This document shows, one piece after another, positions 7,417-14,083 of a stretch of DNA of 43,542 bases. Both the position numbers and the translations under genes were made by a program. The notes beneath the pieces are model-generated. The model had not been told where the DNA came from. It saw only the letters and a program-made list of their open reading frames with translations, and made no database searches. Source of the stretch: a virus. The DNA lies in IMG/VR virus record IMGVR_UViG_3300037246_000136, positions 1 through 43,542 of that record. One strand, given 5' to 3'. The number at the start of each line of letters is the position of its first letter. Position 1 is the stretch's first letter.

Positions 7417-8180
7417 AATCATTCATCTACCCGTACAAGGCGGGTTCACACAGTGCCAAGGCTCTCGCCAAGGCATCTAACTCCCGCCGCATCAAGCGGG
7501 AGGGAAGCAAGTTCGTTGGCACCGCCCTCAAGGTGGTTGTCAACTGGGGCAGCAGTACCATGCCCCGAGGGGTGGCAGAGGCTAACGTGCTGAACAGGCA
7601 CATAGCTGTCAAGCAGGCGGGCAATAAGCTGGCTGCCTTCCGAGCTATGGAGGAGGCGGGGGTTAGTATCCCTCCCTTCACCGACGACATAGCCTACGCC
7701 AAGAGCTGGATACTCCACGGCCAAGAGGTGGTGTGCCGTAAGAAGCTCACCGGCTACGGTGGTGATGGCATAGTCATGGCCAGCACTATGGAGGAGATGG
7801 TTCCTGCTCCTCTGTACACACGGTACATCAAGAAGATCTCAGAGTGGCGTGTTCACGTCTTCCGTGATGAGATCATCATGCTCCAGCGCAAGGCGCGACG
7901 CCTCGATGTGCCGGACGACCAGGTCAACTGGCAGGTACGGAACCACGACAACGGGTTCATCTTCGAGCACATGGAGGTCAACCCTCCCGTGCAGGTGGTG
8001 GATCAGTCAATGAAAGCTGTCGAGGCATTGAAGCTGGACTTCGGTGCTGTCGATGTTGTCTTCAACGAGAGGGACGATGAAGCATACGTCCTTGAGATCA
8101 ACTGTGCACCGGGGCTGGAGGGTACTACTCTCGAGCGTTACTCCGCTGCTATTGAGAGGTACAAGCATGACGCAGGATGA
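7413..8180 (+). CDS. RimK-like ATP-grasp ligase (255 aa)
   Basis: ATP-grasp enzymes activate a carboxylate as acyl phosphate and join it to an amine or thiol, typically adding an amino acid to a peptide. Visible elements are a Lys before the nucleotide loop (VVCRKKLTGYGGDG, 106-119), the central strand RYIKKISEWRVHVF (137-150) and the metal-binding LEINCAPGLEG (227-237) with Glu229 and Asn230. The size matches a compact phage ATP-grasp without a pre-grasp domain. It closes the catalytic part of the island and is coupled to genes on both sides. It probably extends or ligates the peptide that the amidoligases modify. Confidence 0.88.
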   Translation: MKSFIYPYKAGSHSAKALAKASNSRRIKREGSKFVGTALKVVVNWGSSTMPRGVAEANVLNRHIAVKQAGNKLAAFRAMEEAGVSIPPFTDDIAYAKSWILHGQEVVCRKKLTGYGGDGIVMASTMEEMVPAPLYTRYIKKISEWRVHVFRDEIIMLQRKARRLDVPDDQVNWQVRNHDNGFIFEHMEVNPPVQVVDQSMKAVEALKLDFGAVDVVFNERDDEAYVLEINCAPGLEGTTLERYSAAIERYKHDAG

Positions 8181-8373
8181 GATCATTAAGAGGTACAAGC
8201 TGCAGACGTCCGCAGTGATGGTCAACGGGCAGGGTCGAGTGATGTATGAGTGGGATGCTGTTGTATTCAACACCCCCATCATCGGTCGCCGTCGCTACGT
8301 TGGCAAGGCGGGAGCCTTGGGTTCAGGCCTGAAGTTCTTCAATGCACTAGAGTCGGAGTATGATTATGAGTAA
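8167..8373 (+). CDS. Small hypothetical protein after the ATP-grasp gene (68 aa)
   Basis: ATG at 8167 follows GAGAGG by eight bases and overlaps the ATP-grasp gene by 14 bases. The C-terminal half is Gly/Arg-rich (GRRRYVGKAGALGSG) and the end is acidic and aromatic (ALESEYDYE). An acidic Glu/Asp tail would suit a substrate of a RimK-like ligase, which adds residues to C-terminal glutamates, but this is only a hypothesis. No family is recognised. Confidence 0.65.
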   Translation: MTQDEIIKRYKLQTSAVMVNGQGRVMYEWDAVVFNTPIIGRRRYVGKAGALGSGLKFFNALESEYDYE

Positions 8374-8665
8374 GTGGTACTGCCCTATCTGCGGGGAGGA
8401 GTCCCGCATCAAGGAGCTGGAGGCTAGGAGTAAAGCCTATGAAGAAGGGCTTGAGCAGACGAAGAGGGTTCTGGGTGCTGAGATACTGAGGCTGGAGGAG
8501 AAGGTAAAGTTCCTGAAGGCACAACGTACCATTATGCAGGATCAGGTGCATGAGCAGAGCCAGTACATCGGGACGGCTAAAGTCCTGTTGAGTGAGGCCA
8601 AGTTCAATCAGGTCGATCACGACTGGGATGATAGGTACGACGCACTACAGGGGGATGACTCATGA
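8366..8665 (+). CDS. CxxC plus coiled-coil protein (99 aa)
   Basis: ATG 8366 is preferred to ATG 8360 because GGAG lies eight bases before it. The N-terminus has a single CPIC knuckle (residues 6-9). It is followed by a long charged helix likely to form a coiled coil (about 17-80, repeating Leu spacing) and an acidic end. A dimer or tetramer could complete a zinc site. It overlaps both neighbours and its role is unknown. Confidence 0.7.
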   Translation: MSKWYCPICGEESRIKELEARSKAYEEGLEQTKRVLGAEILRLEEKVKFLKAQRTIMQDQVHEQSQYIGTAKVLLSEAKFNQVDHDWDDRYDALQGDDS

Positions 8666-8823
8666 ACGGATGCAAGTGCAAGGAAGGGGGTGGTGACCTG
8701 TGCCCCGTCGTAGCACTCGCTCGTATAGAGAAGCTGGAGGAGAGAGTGGAAGCACTGATCAAGAGTCTCCAGCAGGAGAAGTGGAGGAAACACCATCGTT
8801 GGGATAAGATAAATCGAGATTGA
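8662..8823 (+). CDS. Small Cys-containing helical protein (53 aa)
   Basis: ATG 8662 overlaps the preceding stop (ATGA) and follows a GGGGG-type site. The product starts MNGCKCKEGGGDLC, then forms one charged helix (ARIEKLEERVEALIKSLQ) and ends in His/Trp/Lys. It resembles the previous protein in plan, with Cys at the start and then a coiled coil. It is the last gene before a short AT-rich gap. Confidence 0.6.
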   Translation: MNGCKCKEGGGDLCPVVALARIEKLEERVEALIKSLQQEKWRKHHRWDKINRD

Positions 8824-8910
8824 ACTTTTTAGAAAAATCACAGATCTCACTGTCACAAAAACGGTCTGGTCTTAGTCTATATATATACAAGATCCGAAAA
8901 GGGATAGGCA
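8824..8910 (+). promoter_or_regulatory. AT-rich gap with candidate promoter
   Basis: This 87-base gap is one of the few breaks in the plus arm and precedes the replication genes. It carries TATATATATA at 8878-8887, which could serve as a -10 element, but no host-type -35 is seen 17 bases upstream. A promoter for the phage's own sigma factor is possible. A usable AGGGATAGG ribosome site follows at about 8900. Confidence 0.35.
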
Positions 8911-9126
8911 ATGGTTGAATACCCAACAGAAGAAATGATCAAGGCAGGATGCGACATGGCTGAAGAGATGATGGATGCTCACATTACCCACTCGTTCGGG
9001 GATCTAGGGGGAGGTGACCCGGACATGTCTCGGTTCTCTCCCCTCGCACTACGGTACGCCATCGAAGATGACTTCACTAGTGTGACTGGAATCTACTTGG
9101 CGATGGAAGCTGTAAGAAATAACTAG
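8911..9126 (+). CDS. Small acidic hypothetical protein (71 aa)
   Basis: ATG 8911 follows an AGGGATAGG site. The sequence YPTEEMIKAGCDMAEEMMDAH resembles short phage proteins of unknown role, with a predicted helix at each end (the second near SPLALRYAIEDDFTSVTGIYLAMEAV). It is strongly acidic. It starts the operon that leads into the primase-helicase. Confidence 0.65.
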   Translation: MVEYPTEEMIKAGCDMAEEMMDAHITHSFGDLGGGDPDMSRFSPLALRYAIEDDFTSVTGIYLAMEAVRNN

Positions 9127-9136
9127 GAGATAGTAA

Positions 9137-9226
9137 GTGTTAGAGTTAATGTCTAAAGGTTGGACAGTCTACACTATGTTAATGCTTGGAGCATTAGCAG
9201 TGTGGGTTGCCTTCAGGGAGTCGTAA
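9137..9226 (+). CDS. Tiny single-pass membrane peptide (29 aa)
   Basis: GTG at 9137 follows AGGAGA by six bases; ATG 9149 is in frame but lacks a site. The product is almost entirely one membrane span (TVYTMLMLGALAVWVAF) with a basic N-terminal flank. Its TAA overlaps the ATG of the primase-helicase by one base (TAATG), and its 3' end carries that gene's AGGGAG site. It may be a real membrane peptide or a leader that couples translation. Confidence 0.55.
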   Translation: MLELMSKGWTVYTMLMLGALAVWVAFRES

Positions 9227-10872
9227 TGGGTGACTGTGTAGAGAAGCTACCTCATAGTTGTGGTAGTAGCGACGGCTTGCAAGTGTTTCAACAAAAGGAT
9301 GGGTCGGTCAATGGGTACTGCTTCCCATGTGGTACCATAGTTGACGACCCGTATGGCGACAAGCCAGTGCCTGTGTTCCATGTTAAGAACGCGGCGGAGA
9401 AGAGGGCAGAGGTTACGCAGATAGGATTAGACTACACGACAGTAGCTTTACCTAAACGTAAGCTCAAGAAGTATGCACTCGAGTACTTCGGTGTCAAGGT
9501 AACCGTCAACGAGGGGGACGGAGTCACACCACAGGGTGTGTTCTTCCCTTACGGTAAGGACGGTGGCCTTGCAGCGTACAAGTTCCGTGATCTTCAAGAC
9601 AAGACACGGATGTATACGATGGGTACCTTCAAGGGTGCCAACATGTTTGGATGGGGCCGTGCACTACGCAGTGGTGAGCGGGTACTTTACATAACAGAAG
9701 GAGAGTTCGATGCGGTTGCGCTCTATCAAATACTCAAGGACGGGCAAGCAGGTACGCAGTACGCCGACAATAACCCAGCCGTGGTTTCGATCACAAGCGG
9801 CGCAGGCAGTGCTGCGAGAGATGTCCTCCGTCACTCCGAAGCAATTAAGAAGCACTTCCAAAGCGTTGTCCTTGTATTTGACACTGACGAAGCGGGGGTG
9901 GAGGCTGCTGAACAGGTGTGCCGTGTCTTTCCAGAGGCCCAAGTCGCTACGCTACCATGCAAGGATGCAAACGCTTGCCTTATGGAGGGGGCATCTAAAG
10001 CTGCGAAGTCAGCAGTCGTGTTCAGAGCATCGAAGCCGAAGAACTCCCGACTGGTTTATGGTGCTTCTCTCCGAGAGGTTGCACGGGAGCCACCGGTCGC
10101 CGGGCTCAGTTGGCCTTGGAAGAAGCTTACTGAATACACGAGGGGTATTCGTAGGGGTGAAACAATATACATAGGCGCCGGTGTCAAGATGGGTAAGTCA
10201 GAGTTCGTTAACGCTATAGCTAAGCATTTGATTGTAGAGCATGGCTTGCGAGTGTACATGGCGAAGCCCGAGGAGGCAATGGCAAAGAGTTACAAGATGT
10301 TAGTAGGCAAGGCAGCTGGCCGTATCTTCCACGACCCGAACATGGATTTCGATAGGGAGGCGTGGGATGCAGCTGAACCCTTGATCGGAGACAACGCAAT
10401 CTTCTGTGATGCTTACCAGTTTGTGAACTGGGACCAGCTGAAGGAGGACATACTGTACACCGTCGTGAACGATGGGGTGCGGGACGTTATGATAGACCCG
10501 ATCACATGCCTAACCAATCAGATGTCAGCGGGTGAAGCTAATGAGAAGCTCACTGGCATAGCAGCAGAGATCAGTGCGATGGCTAAGGATCATGAGTTCA
10601 CCGCCTATCTATTCTGTCACTTGAAAGCACCGCTGATGGGTGACCCACATGAGAGAGGGGGCAGGGTATTGTCAACTCAGTTTGCGGGGAGCCGTGCGAT
10701 GATGCGTTCATGCAACTATATGTTTGGGGTACGTGGAAACAAAGACCCCGAGCTTCCACTAGAGGAACGGAACATACGTTACCTCGACATCCTTGAGGAT
10801 AGGGAGTTCGGAGTGTCCGGTACCGTGCCACTGTACTGGGACTTTAACACAGGAATGTTCAATGAGATATAG
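9226..10872 (+). CDS. T7-type primase-helicase (548 aa)
   Basis: The N-terminal zinc motif is Cys4, His10, Cys12, Cys32, Cys35 as in the T7 gp4 primase (LPHSCGSSDGLQVF, YCFPCG). The TOPRIM core has Glu158 and Asp162 (YITEGEFDAV) and DTDEAG (219-224). The DnaB-like helicase domain begins near residue 295 with Walker A GAGVKMGKS (317-325). It primes lagging-strand synthesis and unwinds the fork. ATG 9226 is chosen because AGGGAG lies six bases upstream and the zinc motif starts at residue 4; an in-frame TTG further upstream would add 22 unrelated residues. Confidence 0.95.
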   Translation: MGDCVEKLPHSCGSSDGLQVFQQKDGSVNGYCFPCGTIVDDPYGDKPVPVFHVKNAAEKRAEVTQIGLDYTTVALPKRKLKKYALEYFGVKVTVNEGDGVTPQGVFFPYGKDGGLAAYKFRDLQDKTRMYTMGTFKGANMFGWGRALRSGERVLYITEGEFDAVALYQILKDGQAGTQYADNNPAVVSITSGAGSAARDVLRHSEAIKKHFQSVVLVFDTDEAGVEAAEQVCRVFPEAQVATLPCKDANACLMEGASKAAKSAVVFRASKPKNSRLVYGASLREVAREPPVAGLSWPWKKLTEYTRGIRRGETIYIGAGVKMGKSEFVNAIAKHLIVEHGLRVYMAKPEEAMAKSYKMLVGKAAGRIFHDPNMDFDREAWDAAEPLIGDNAIFCDAYQFVNWDQLKEDILYTVVNDGVRDVMIDPITCLTNQMSAGEANEKLTGIAAEISAMAKDHEFTAYLFCHLKAPLMGDPHERGGRVLSTQFAGSRAMMRSCNYMFGVRGNKDPELPLEERNIRYLDILEDREFGVSGTVPLYWDFNTGMFNEI

Positions 10873-10969
10873 TAAAGTTAATCCTTACTACCTTTGGGGT
10901 GGTCGGGCAATACCATTTGTGCTGGCAGCCCTTGTGGTTGTCGAGTACATAAGTAGGCACGGATCGTGA
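10862..10969 (+). CDS. Tiny membrane peptide A1 (35 aa)
   Basis: ATG 10862 overlaps the end of the primase-helicase gene. The peptide has a basic N-terminus (MRYSKVNPYYLWGGR), one hydrophobic span (AIPFVLAALVVVEYI) and a short basic tail. It overlaps the next tiny gene by four bases (GTGA). The three consecutive coupled membrane peptides argue against chance. The function is unknown. Confidence 0.5.
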   Translation: MRYSKVNPYYLWGGRAIPFVLAALVVVEYISRHGS

Positions 10970-11049
10970 TAGGTTTATTCGTGGCTGGATTCTTATGCGC
11001 GGCAATAGCCGGGCTTCTTTGGGCCGAGAGAACGGAGAGATACAAATGA
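10966..11049 (+). CDS. Tiny membrane peptide A2 (27 aa)
   Basis: GTG 10966 overlaps the preceding stop. The peptide is a membrane span (MIGLFVAGFLCAAIAGLLW) followed by a charged tail (AERTERYK). It overlaps the next start by four bases (ATGA) and supplies its GGAGAG ribosome site. Confidence 0.5.
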   Translation: MIGLFVAGFLCAAIAGLLWAERTERYK

Positions 11050-11120
11050 CAACTATGATATGTGTAGCAGCACTCGCTGCCTTATTGGTGTTCTCTTACT
11101 ACGACGGTGGCTGGTCATGA
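11046..11120 (+). CDS. Tiny membrane peptide A3 (24 aa)
   Basis: ATG 11046 lies about eight bases after GGAGAG. The peptide is a short hydrophobic span (MICVAALAALLVFSYY) with a DGGWS end. It is the third coupled membrane peptide in 260 bases. A possible eight-codon reading frame starts in its stop (11117-11143) and leads into the next gene; I do not list that as a gene. Confidence 0.45.
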   Translation: MTTMICVAALAALLVFSYYDGGWS

Positions 11121-11139
11121 AAATGCCTGAGGTGACCGC

Positions 11140-11322
11140 TTGAACATCTGGCGTGTGGTGTGGCGGGAGGCCTGGGAGGACGACGCCCGTGAGGAGTTGT
11201 ACTCATCGGAGGCTCTAGCCCATGTACAGGCAGACCGCTGGCGCAACGAGGGCGGGTTCTGTCATGAGTACAACAGGATAGATGTGATCAAGGTGTACGT
11301 CAACGACGGGGTGTCCCTATGA
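11140..11322 (+). CDS. Small hypothetical protein (60 aa), TTG start
   Basis: TTG 11140 is the only credible start after the in-frame stop at 11128-11130, with AGGTG about seven bases before it. The product is charged and Trp-rich (MNIWRVVWREAWEDDAREEL) with a C-terminal beta-like end (IDVIKVYVNDG). The ATG of the sigma factor overlaps its stop (ATGA). Family unknown. Confidence 0.65.
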   Translation: MNIWRVVWREAWEDDAREELYSSEALAHVQADRWRNEGGFCHEYNRIDVIKVYVNDGVSL

Positions 11323-11852
11323 GGATAGCAAAAGCGGACAAGCTCAAGGTACTCGAAGGGTACTACACCCACAACTTCGAGAAGCTATGCAAGAAGCGGT
11401 CGGGCTGGGTGGGTGGCCTCGGTAACGCAGAGGACTGTGTGCAGGAGGGGTTCACTCGAGCCCTGAAGTACATAGAGGGCTGGACTGGACCGCAACCCTT
11501 CTCTCACTGGGTCAACACCATCATCAACAACGCATGCCGTGACTTCAAGAAGGCGGACAGGTTGCAGGGTGGTAATCGTGACACGGTGGACGCAGACGAG
11601 GAGGCCGGTGAGCCTCTCGAGCAGGTGCAGCTCACGGAAGAGATGGCCAAGATCATCATGGAAGAGATCGCCGACAAGCCAGCACCGAAACAAACAGCAA
11701 TCCGGGACTACCTCATACTGGGGTACACCTGCAAGGAGATAGCTGAGTACGTAGACATGAGCCAGGCCAACATACGTAAGGTAGTGCAACGGTTCAGGGA
11801 AGAGATGGAGAATAAGTATGGGAAGGACGTGTGTAGCGGACCTCGAAGCTGA
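11319..11852 (+). CDS. ECF-like RNA polymerase sigma factor (177 aa)
   Basis: Region 2 is visible at about 37-80: AEDCVQEGFTRALKYIEGW, then PFSHWVNTIINNACRDFKK, the core-binding and -10-melting helices of group IV sigma factors. Region 4 (about 122-165) has the helix-turn-helix GYTCKEIAEYVDMSQANIRK. A short acidic linker joins them and no anti-sigma gene is adjacent. It would bind host RNA polymerase core and direct it to phage promoters. A comparable factor in phiEco32 does this. No phage RNA polymerase was found in the window, which supports the role. Confidence 0.85.
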   Translation: MRIAKADKLKVLEGYYTHNFEKLCKKRSGWVGGLGNAEDCVQEGFTRALKYIEGWTGPQPFSHWVNTIINNACRDFKKADRLQGGNRDTVDADEEAGEPLEQVQLTEEMAKIIMEEIADKPAPKQTAIRDYLILGYTCKEIAEYVDMSQANIRKVVQRFREEMENKYGKDVCSGPRS

Positions 11853-13698
11853 TGGTCTCTTGGAGAGTGCCACCGTTGTCTGGTGTGGAGTATTCAAAGA
11901 CATCAAAACTGGGGAGGTATTTAGATTCGGACCTGAAGATGTGGAAGGCATGCTCCGATTCATGGATGGATGCGATTGCCTCATCATGCACAACGGCATC
12001 GGCTACGACATGCCACTTCTGCGGAAGGTCCACGGATATAAGTACAAGGGTAAGGTTGTTGACACTCTTCTCATGTCACGACTGCAAGACCCGTACCGTA
12101 GGATTCCGAAAGGATGTCGTACACCTCACTCAGTAGAGGCGTGGGGTGTCCGCTTCGGCAGGCACAAGCCGGAGCATGAGGACTGGAGCAAGTTCAGCCC
12201 CGAGATGATGCATCGGTGCAGTGAGGATGTTGAGATACAACACATGATCTTCAACTCACTGGTGCAAGAGGGGAAGGGTGGCGACTGGGCACCAGCTAAC
12301 CGGCTGACACATAAACTGTTTGAGATACTACAACTACAGGAGGAATACGGATGGTTGTTCAACGACGTCCAAGCAACAAAGAGGGTTCATCAACTAACCA
12401 CGTGGATGGAAAGAATAGATCGGGTGCTTCTACCTATCCTGCCTTTCCGTTGTCTACGCAGTACAAAGAATCAAGGGGTATATTCGTGGACGAAGAAACC
12501 GTTCAAGAAGAACGGCCAGTACGCTCAAGCTACGATGAATTTCATCCAGCTCTCCGGGCTCCCATTGAAATGCCGCCCAGTGATGGGGCCGTACTCTCGA
12601 CTGGACTTCCAGAAGGTGGACTTGGGGAGCAACGCACAGGTGAAGGAGTACCTGTTGAGTCAGGGGTGGATACCGAGGGAGTGGAACTACAAGGATGGGA
12701 AACCGACCTCCCCGAAGATGAAGCACGACGACCCTTTCGAGGGAATAAACGGGGGCGTTGGTCGTCTGATAGCGAAGCGGGTGCAGTGCAGACACCGGAG
12801 GAGTCAGATCCAGGGATGGGTGGACAACCAGAGGAAGGATGGGAGAGTGGCGCAGTCAATAGGAACCATCGCTACCACGGGTAGGCTTACTCATCGTGGG
12901 ATAGTCAACGTCCCGGGTGGTGGTACGTTCTACGGTACAGCCATGCGGAAACTGTTCATAAGCAAACCCGGGTACAGCATCATTGGTGTTGACTCGGCTG
13001 GTTGCCAGAACAGGATGCTCGCTGGCCGGGTGGGTGACCCCGCCTTCACCAAGACCCTGATCGAGGGTGCCAAAGAAGCCAAGACATCTATACACTATGT
13101 CAATCAGCGTGCTATTAAAGCAATAGCAGGGATTGATGCAACGTACAAGGTGTGCAAGAATCTTAACTACGCATTCATGTTCGGTGCGACAGACCCCAAG
13201 CTCGCTAGTGTAGCAGGGGTGTCCACACAACAGGGTGCTATGATCAGGAAGGCATTGCTTAGCGTGTCACCCGGGCTCGAGAGGTTGGTCAACGAACTAA
13301 CAACGGAGTGGCGGAGGACAGCTAAGAAGGAATACAAGTGGGGCAAGGTGAGGTACTCCGGTGGAATCATAACCGGGTTGGATGGTAGGCCCATCAGGAT
13401 TGAGAAGGAACACACCCTACTGGTGTACGTGCTTCAATCCGATGAGGCTATCATGATGCAGTACGCACTGTGCTTCTTATATAAATGGTGTACAGAAAGA
13501 GGATGGACACATGGGAAAGAATACGGATTCATCGCCAACATCCATGACGAGTTCCAGACTGAGGTCCGAGATGATTGCCGAGAGGAATTCGCCCGTCTCG
13601 GGAGAGACAGCATCAGGAAAGCGGGAGAGTTCCTCGGAATCGCGTGCGAGCATAAGGGAGAAAGCGAAGTTGGACGAGACTGGAGCGAGACGCACTAG
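11818..13698 (+). CDS. Family A DNA polymerase with 3'-5' exonuclease (626 aa)
   Basis: The exonuclease domain has Asp8/Glu10 (ADLEADGL), HNGIGYD (Asp64) and CSEDVEI (Asp137). The polymerase motifs are A, GVDSAGCQNRMLA (Asp392); B, KVCKNLNYAFMFG with Lys447; and C, NIHDEF (His576, Asp577). It replicates the phage genome with the primase-helicase. The residue matching Klenow Phe762 is Tyr451, as in T7. The Glu of the usual motif A (Klenow Glu710) reads as Gln397, which is uncommon. ATG 11818 follows GGAG and lies inside the sigma gene. It is somewhat shorter than T7 gp5. Confidence 0.95.
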   Translation: MGRTCVADLEADGLLESATVVWCGVFKDIKTGEVFRFGPEDVEGMLRFMDGCDCLIMHNGIGYDMPLLRKVHGYKYKGKVVDTLLMSRLQDPYRRIPKGCRTPHSVEAWGVRFGRHKPEHEDWSKFSPEMMHRCSEDVEIQHMIFNSLVQEGKGGDWAPANRLTHKLFEILQLQEEYGWLFNDVQATKRVHQLTTWMERIDRVLLPILPFRCLRSTKNQGVYSWTKKPFKKNGQYAQATMNFIQLSGLPLKCRPVMGPYSRLDFQKVDLGSNAQVKEYLLSQGWIPREWNYKDGKPTSPKMKHDDPFEGINGGVGRLIAKRVQCRHRRSQIQGWVDNQRKDGRVAQSIGTIATTGRLTHRGIVNVPGGGTFYGTAMRKLFISKPGYSIIGVDSAGCQNRMLAGRVGDPAFTKTLIEGAKEAKTSIHYVNQRAIKAIAGIDATYKVCKNLNYAFMFGATDPKLASVAGVSTQQGAMIRKALLSVSPGLERLVNELTTEWRRTAKKEYKWGKVRYSGGIITGLDGRPIRIEKEHTLLVYVLQSDEAIMMQYALCFLYKWCTERGWTHGKEYGFIANIHDEFQTEVRDDCREEFARLGRDSIRKAGEFLGIACEHKGESEVGRDWSETH

Positions 13699-13849
13699 GG
13701 AAGGTGAGCTGGAGGAGCGTATCAAGCAACTCCTGCTTGTGATGGCGGATGATGCTTTCATAATAGAGAACCAAGCACGGACGATCAAGCAACTGTCACA
13801 TCAGTTGTCTGGTCTCCAACAAAGACTAATGAAAAGGAAACGAGTATGA
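13670..13849 (+). CDS. Small coiled-coil protein overlapping the polymerase end (59 aa)
   Basis: TTG 13670 lies nine bases after AGGGAG and 29 bases inside the polymerase gene; GTG 13739 and ATG 13742 are later options without a site. The protein is a charged helix with heptad spacing (ELEERIKQLLLV, NQARTIKQLSHQLSGLQQRL) and ends in KRKRV. Its stop overlaps the next ATG. Coiled-coil dimer likely; role unknown. Confidence 0.55.
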   Translation: MDETGARRTREGELEERIKQLLLVMADDAFIIENQARTIKQLSHQLSGLQQRLMKRKRV

Positions 13850-14064
13850 GGATTGGTGAAGTTGTGAAGAACATGGAGGACGGGTACCCTATGCAGCGCA
13901 CCGGCTGGAACGGGGAAGATATGTTCATCATGATACAGGAGCCCGACATCAAGAGTAAGATGACCGAGCCGTATGTCTACATGTCTTCAGCAGTGGGTGG
14001 TAAAATACCTTGGCTTTGTTCTCAAGCTGACCTGTTGGCAGACGATTGGAACTTCGTAGTTTAA
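13846..14064 (+). CDS. DUF2829 protein, Tad2-like Thoeris inhibitor candidate (72 aa)
   Basis: The protein carries the family pattern along its whole length: a first helix (GEVVKNMEDG), RTGWNG (18-23), a beta strand ending in YVYMSS, and the closing PWLCSQADLLADDW (about 55-68). DUF2829 includes Tad2, a tetramer that binds and sequesters the 1''-3' glycocyclic ADP-ribose signal made by Thoeris immunity. Not every family member has been tested, so inhibitor is an inference. ATG 13846 overlaps the previous stop and has AAGGAAACG upstream. It lies between replication genes, as accessory anti-defence genes often do. Confidence 0.85.
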   Translation: MRIGEVVKNMEDGYPMQRTGWNGEDMFIMIQEPDIKSKMTEPYVYMSSAVGGKIPWLCSQADLLADDWNFVV

Positions 14065-14083
14065 ATAACAAGAGGAATATAGT

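Noticed and set aside
11117-11143. Eight-codon open frame between membrane peptide A3 and the TTG-start gene
   Set aside because: Too short to support as a gene. It may only be a coupling leader, since its stop overlaps the next start.
12351-12884. 177-codon frame within the DNA polymerase gene
   Set aside because: Pro/Ser/Glu/Arg-rich shadow of the polymerase frame, with no start signal.
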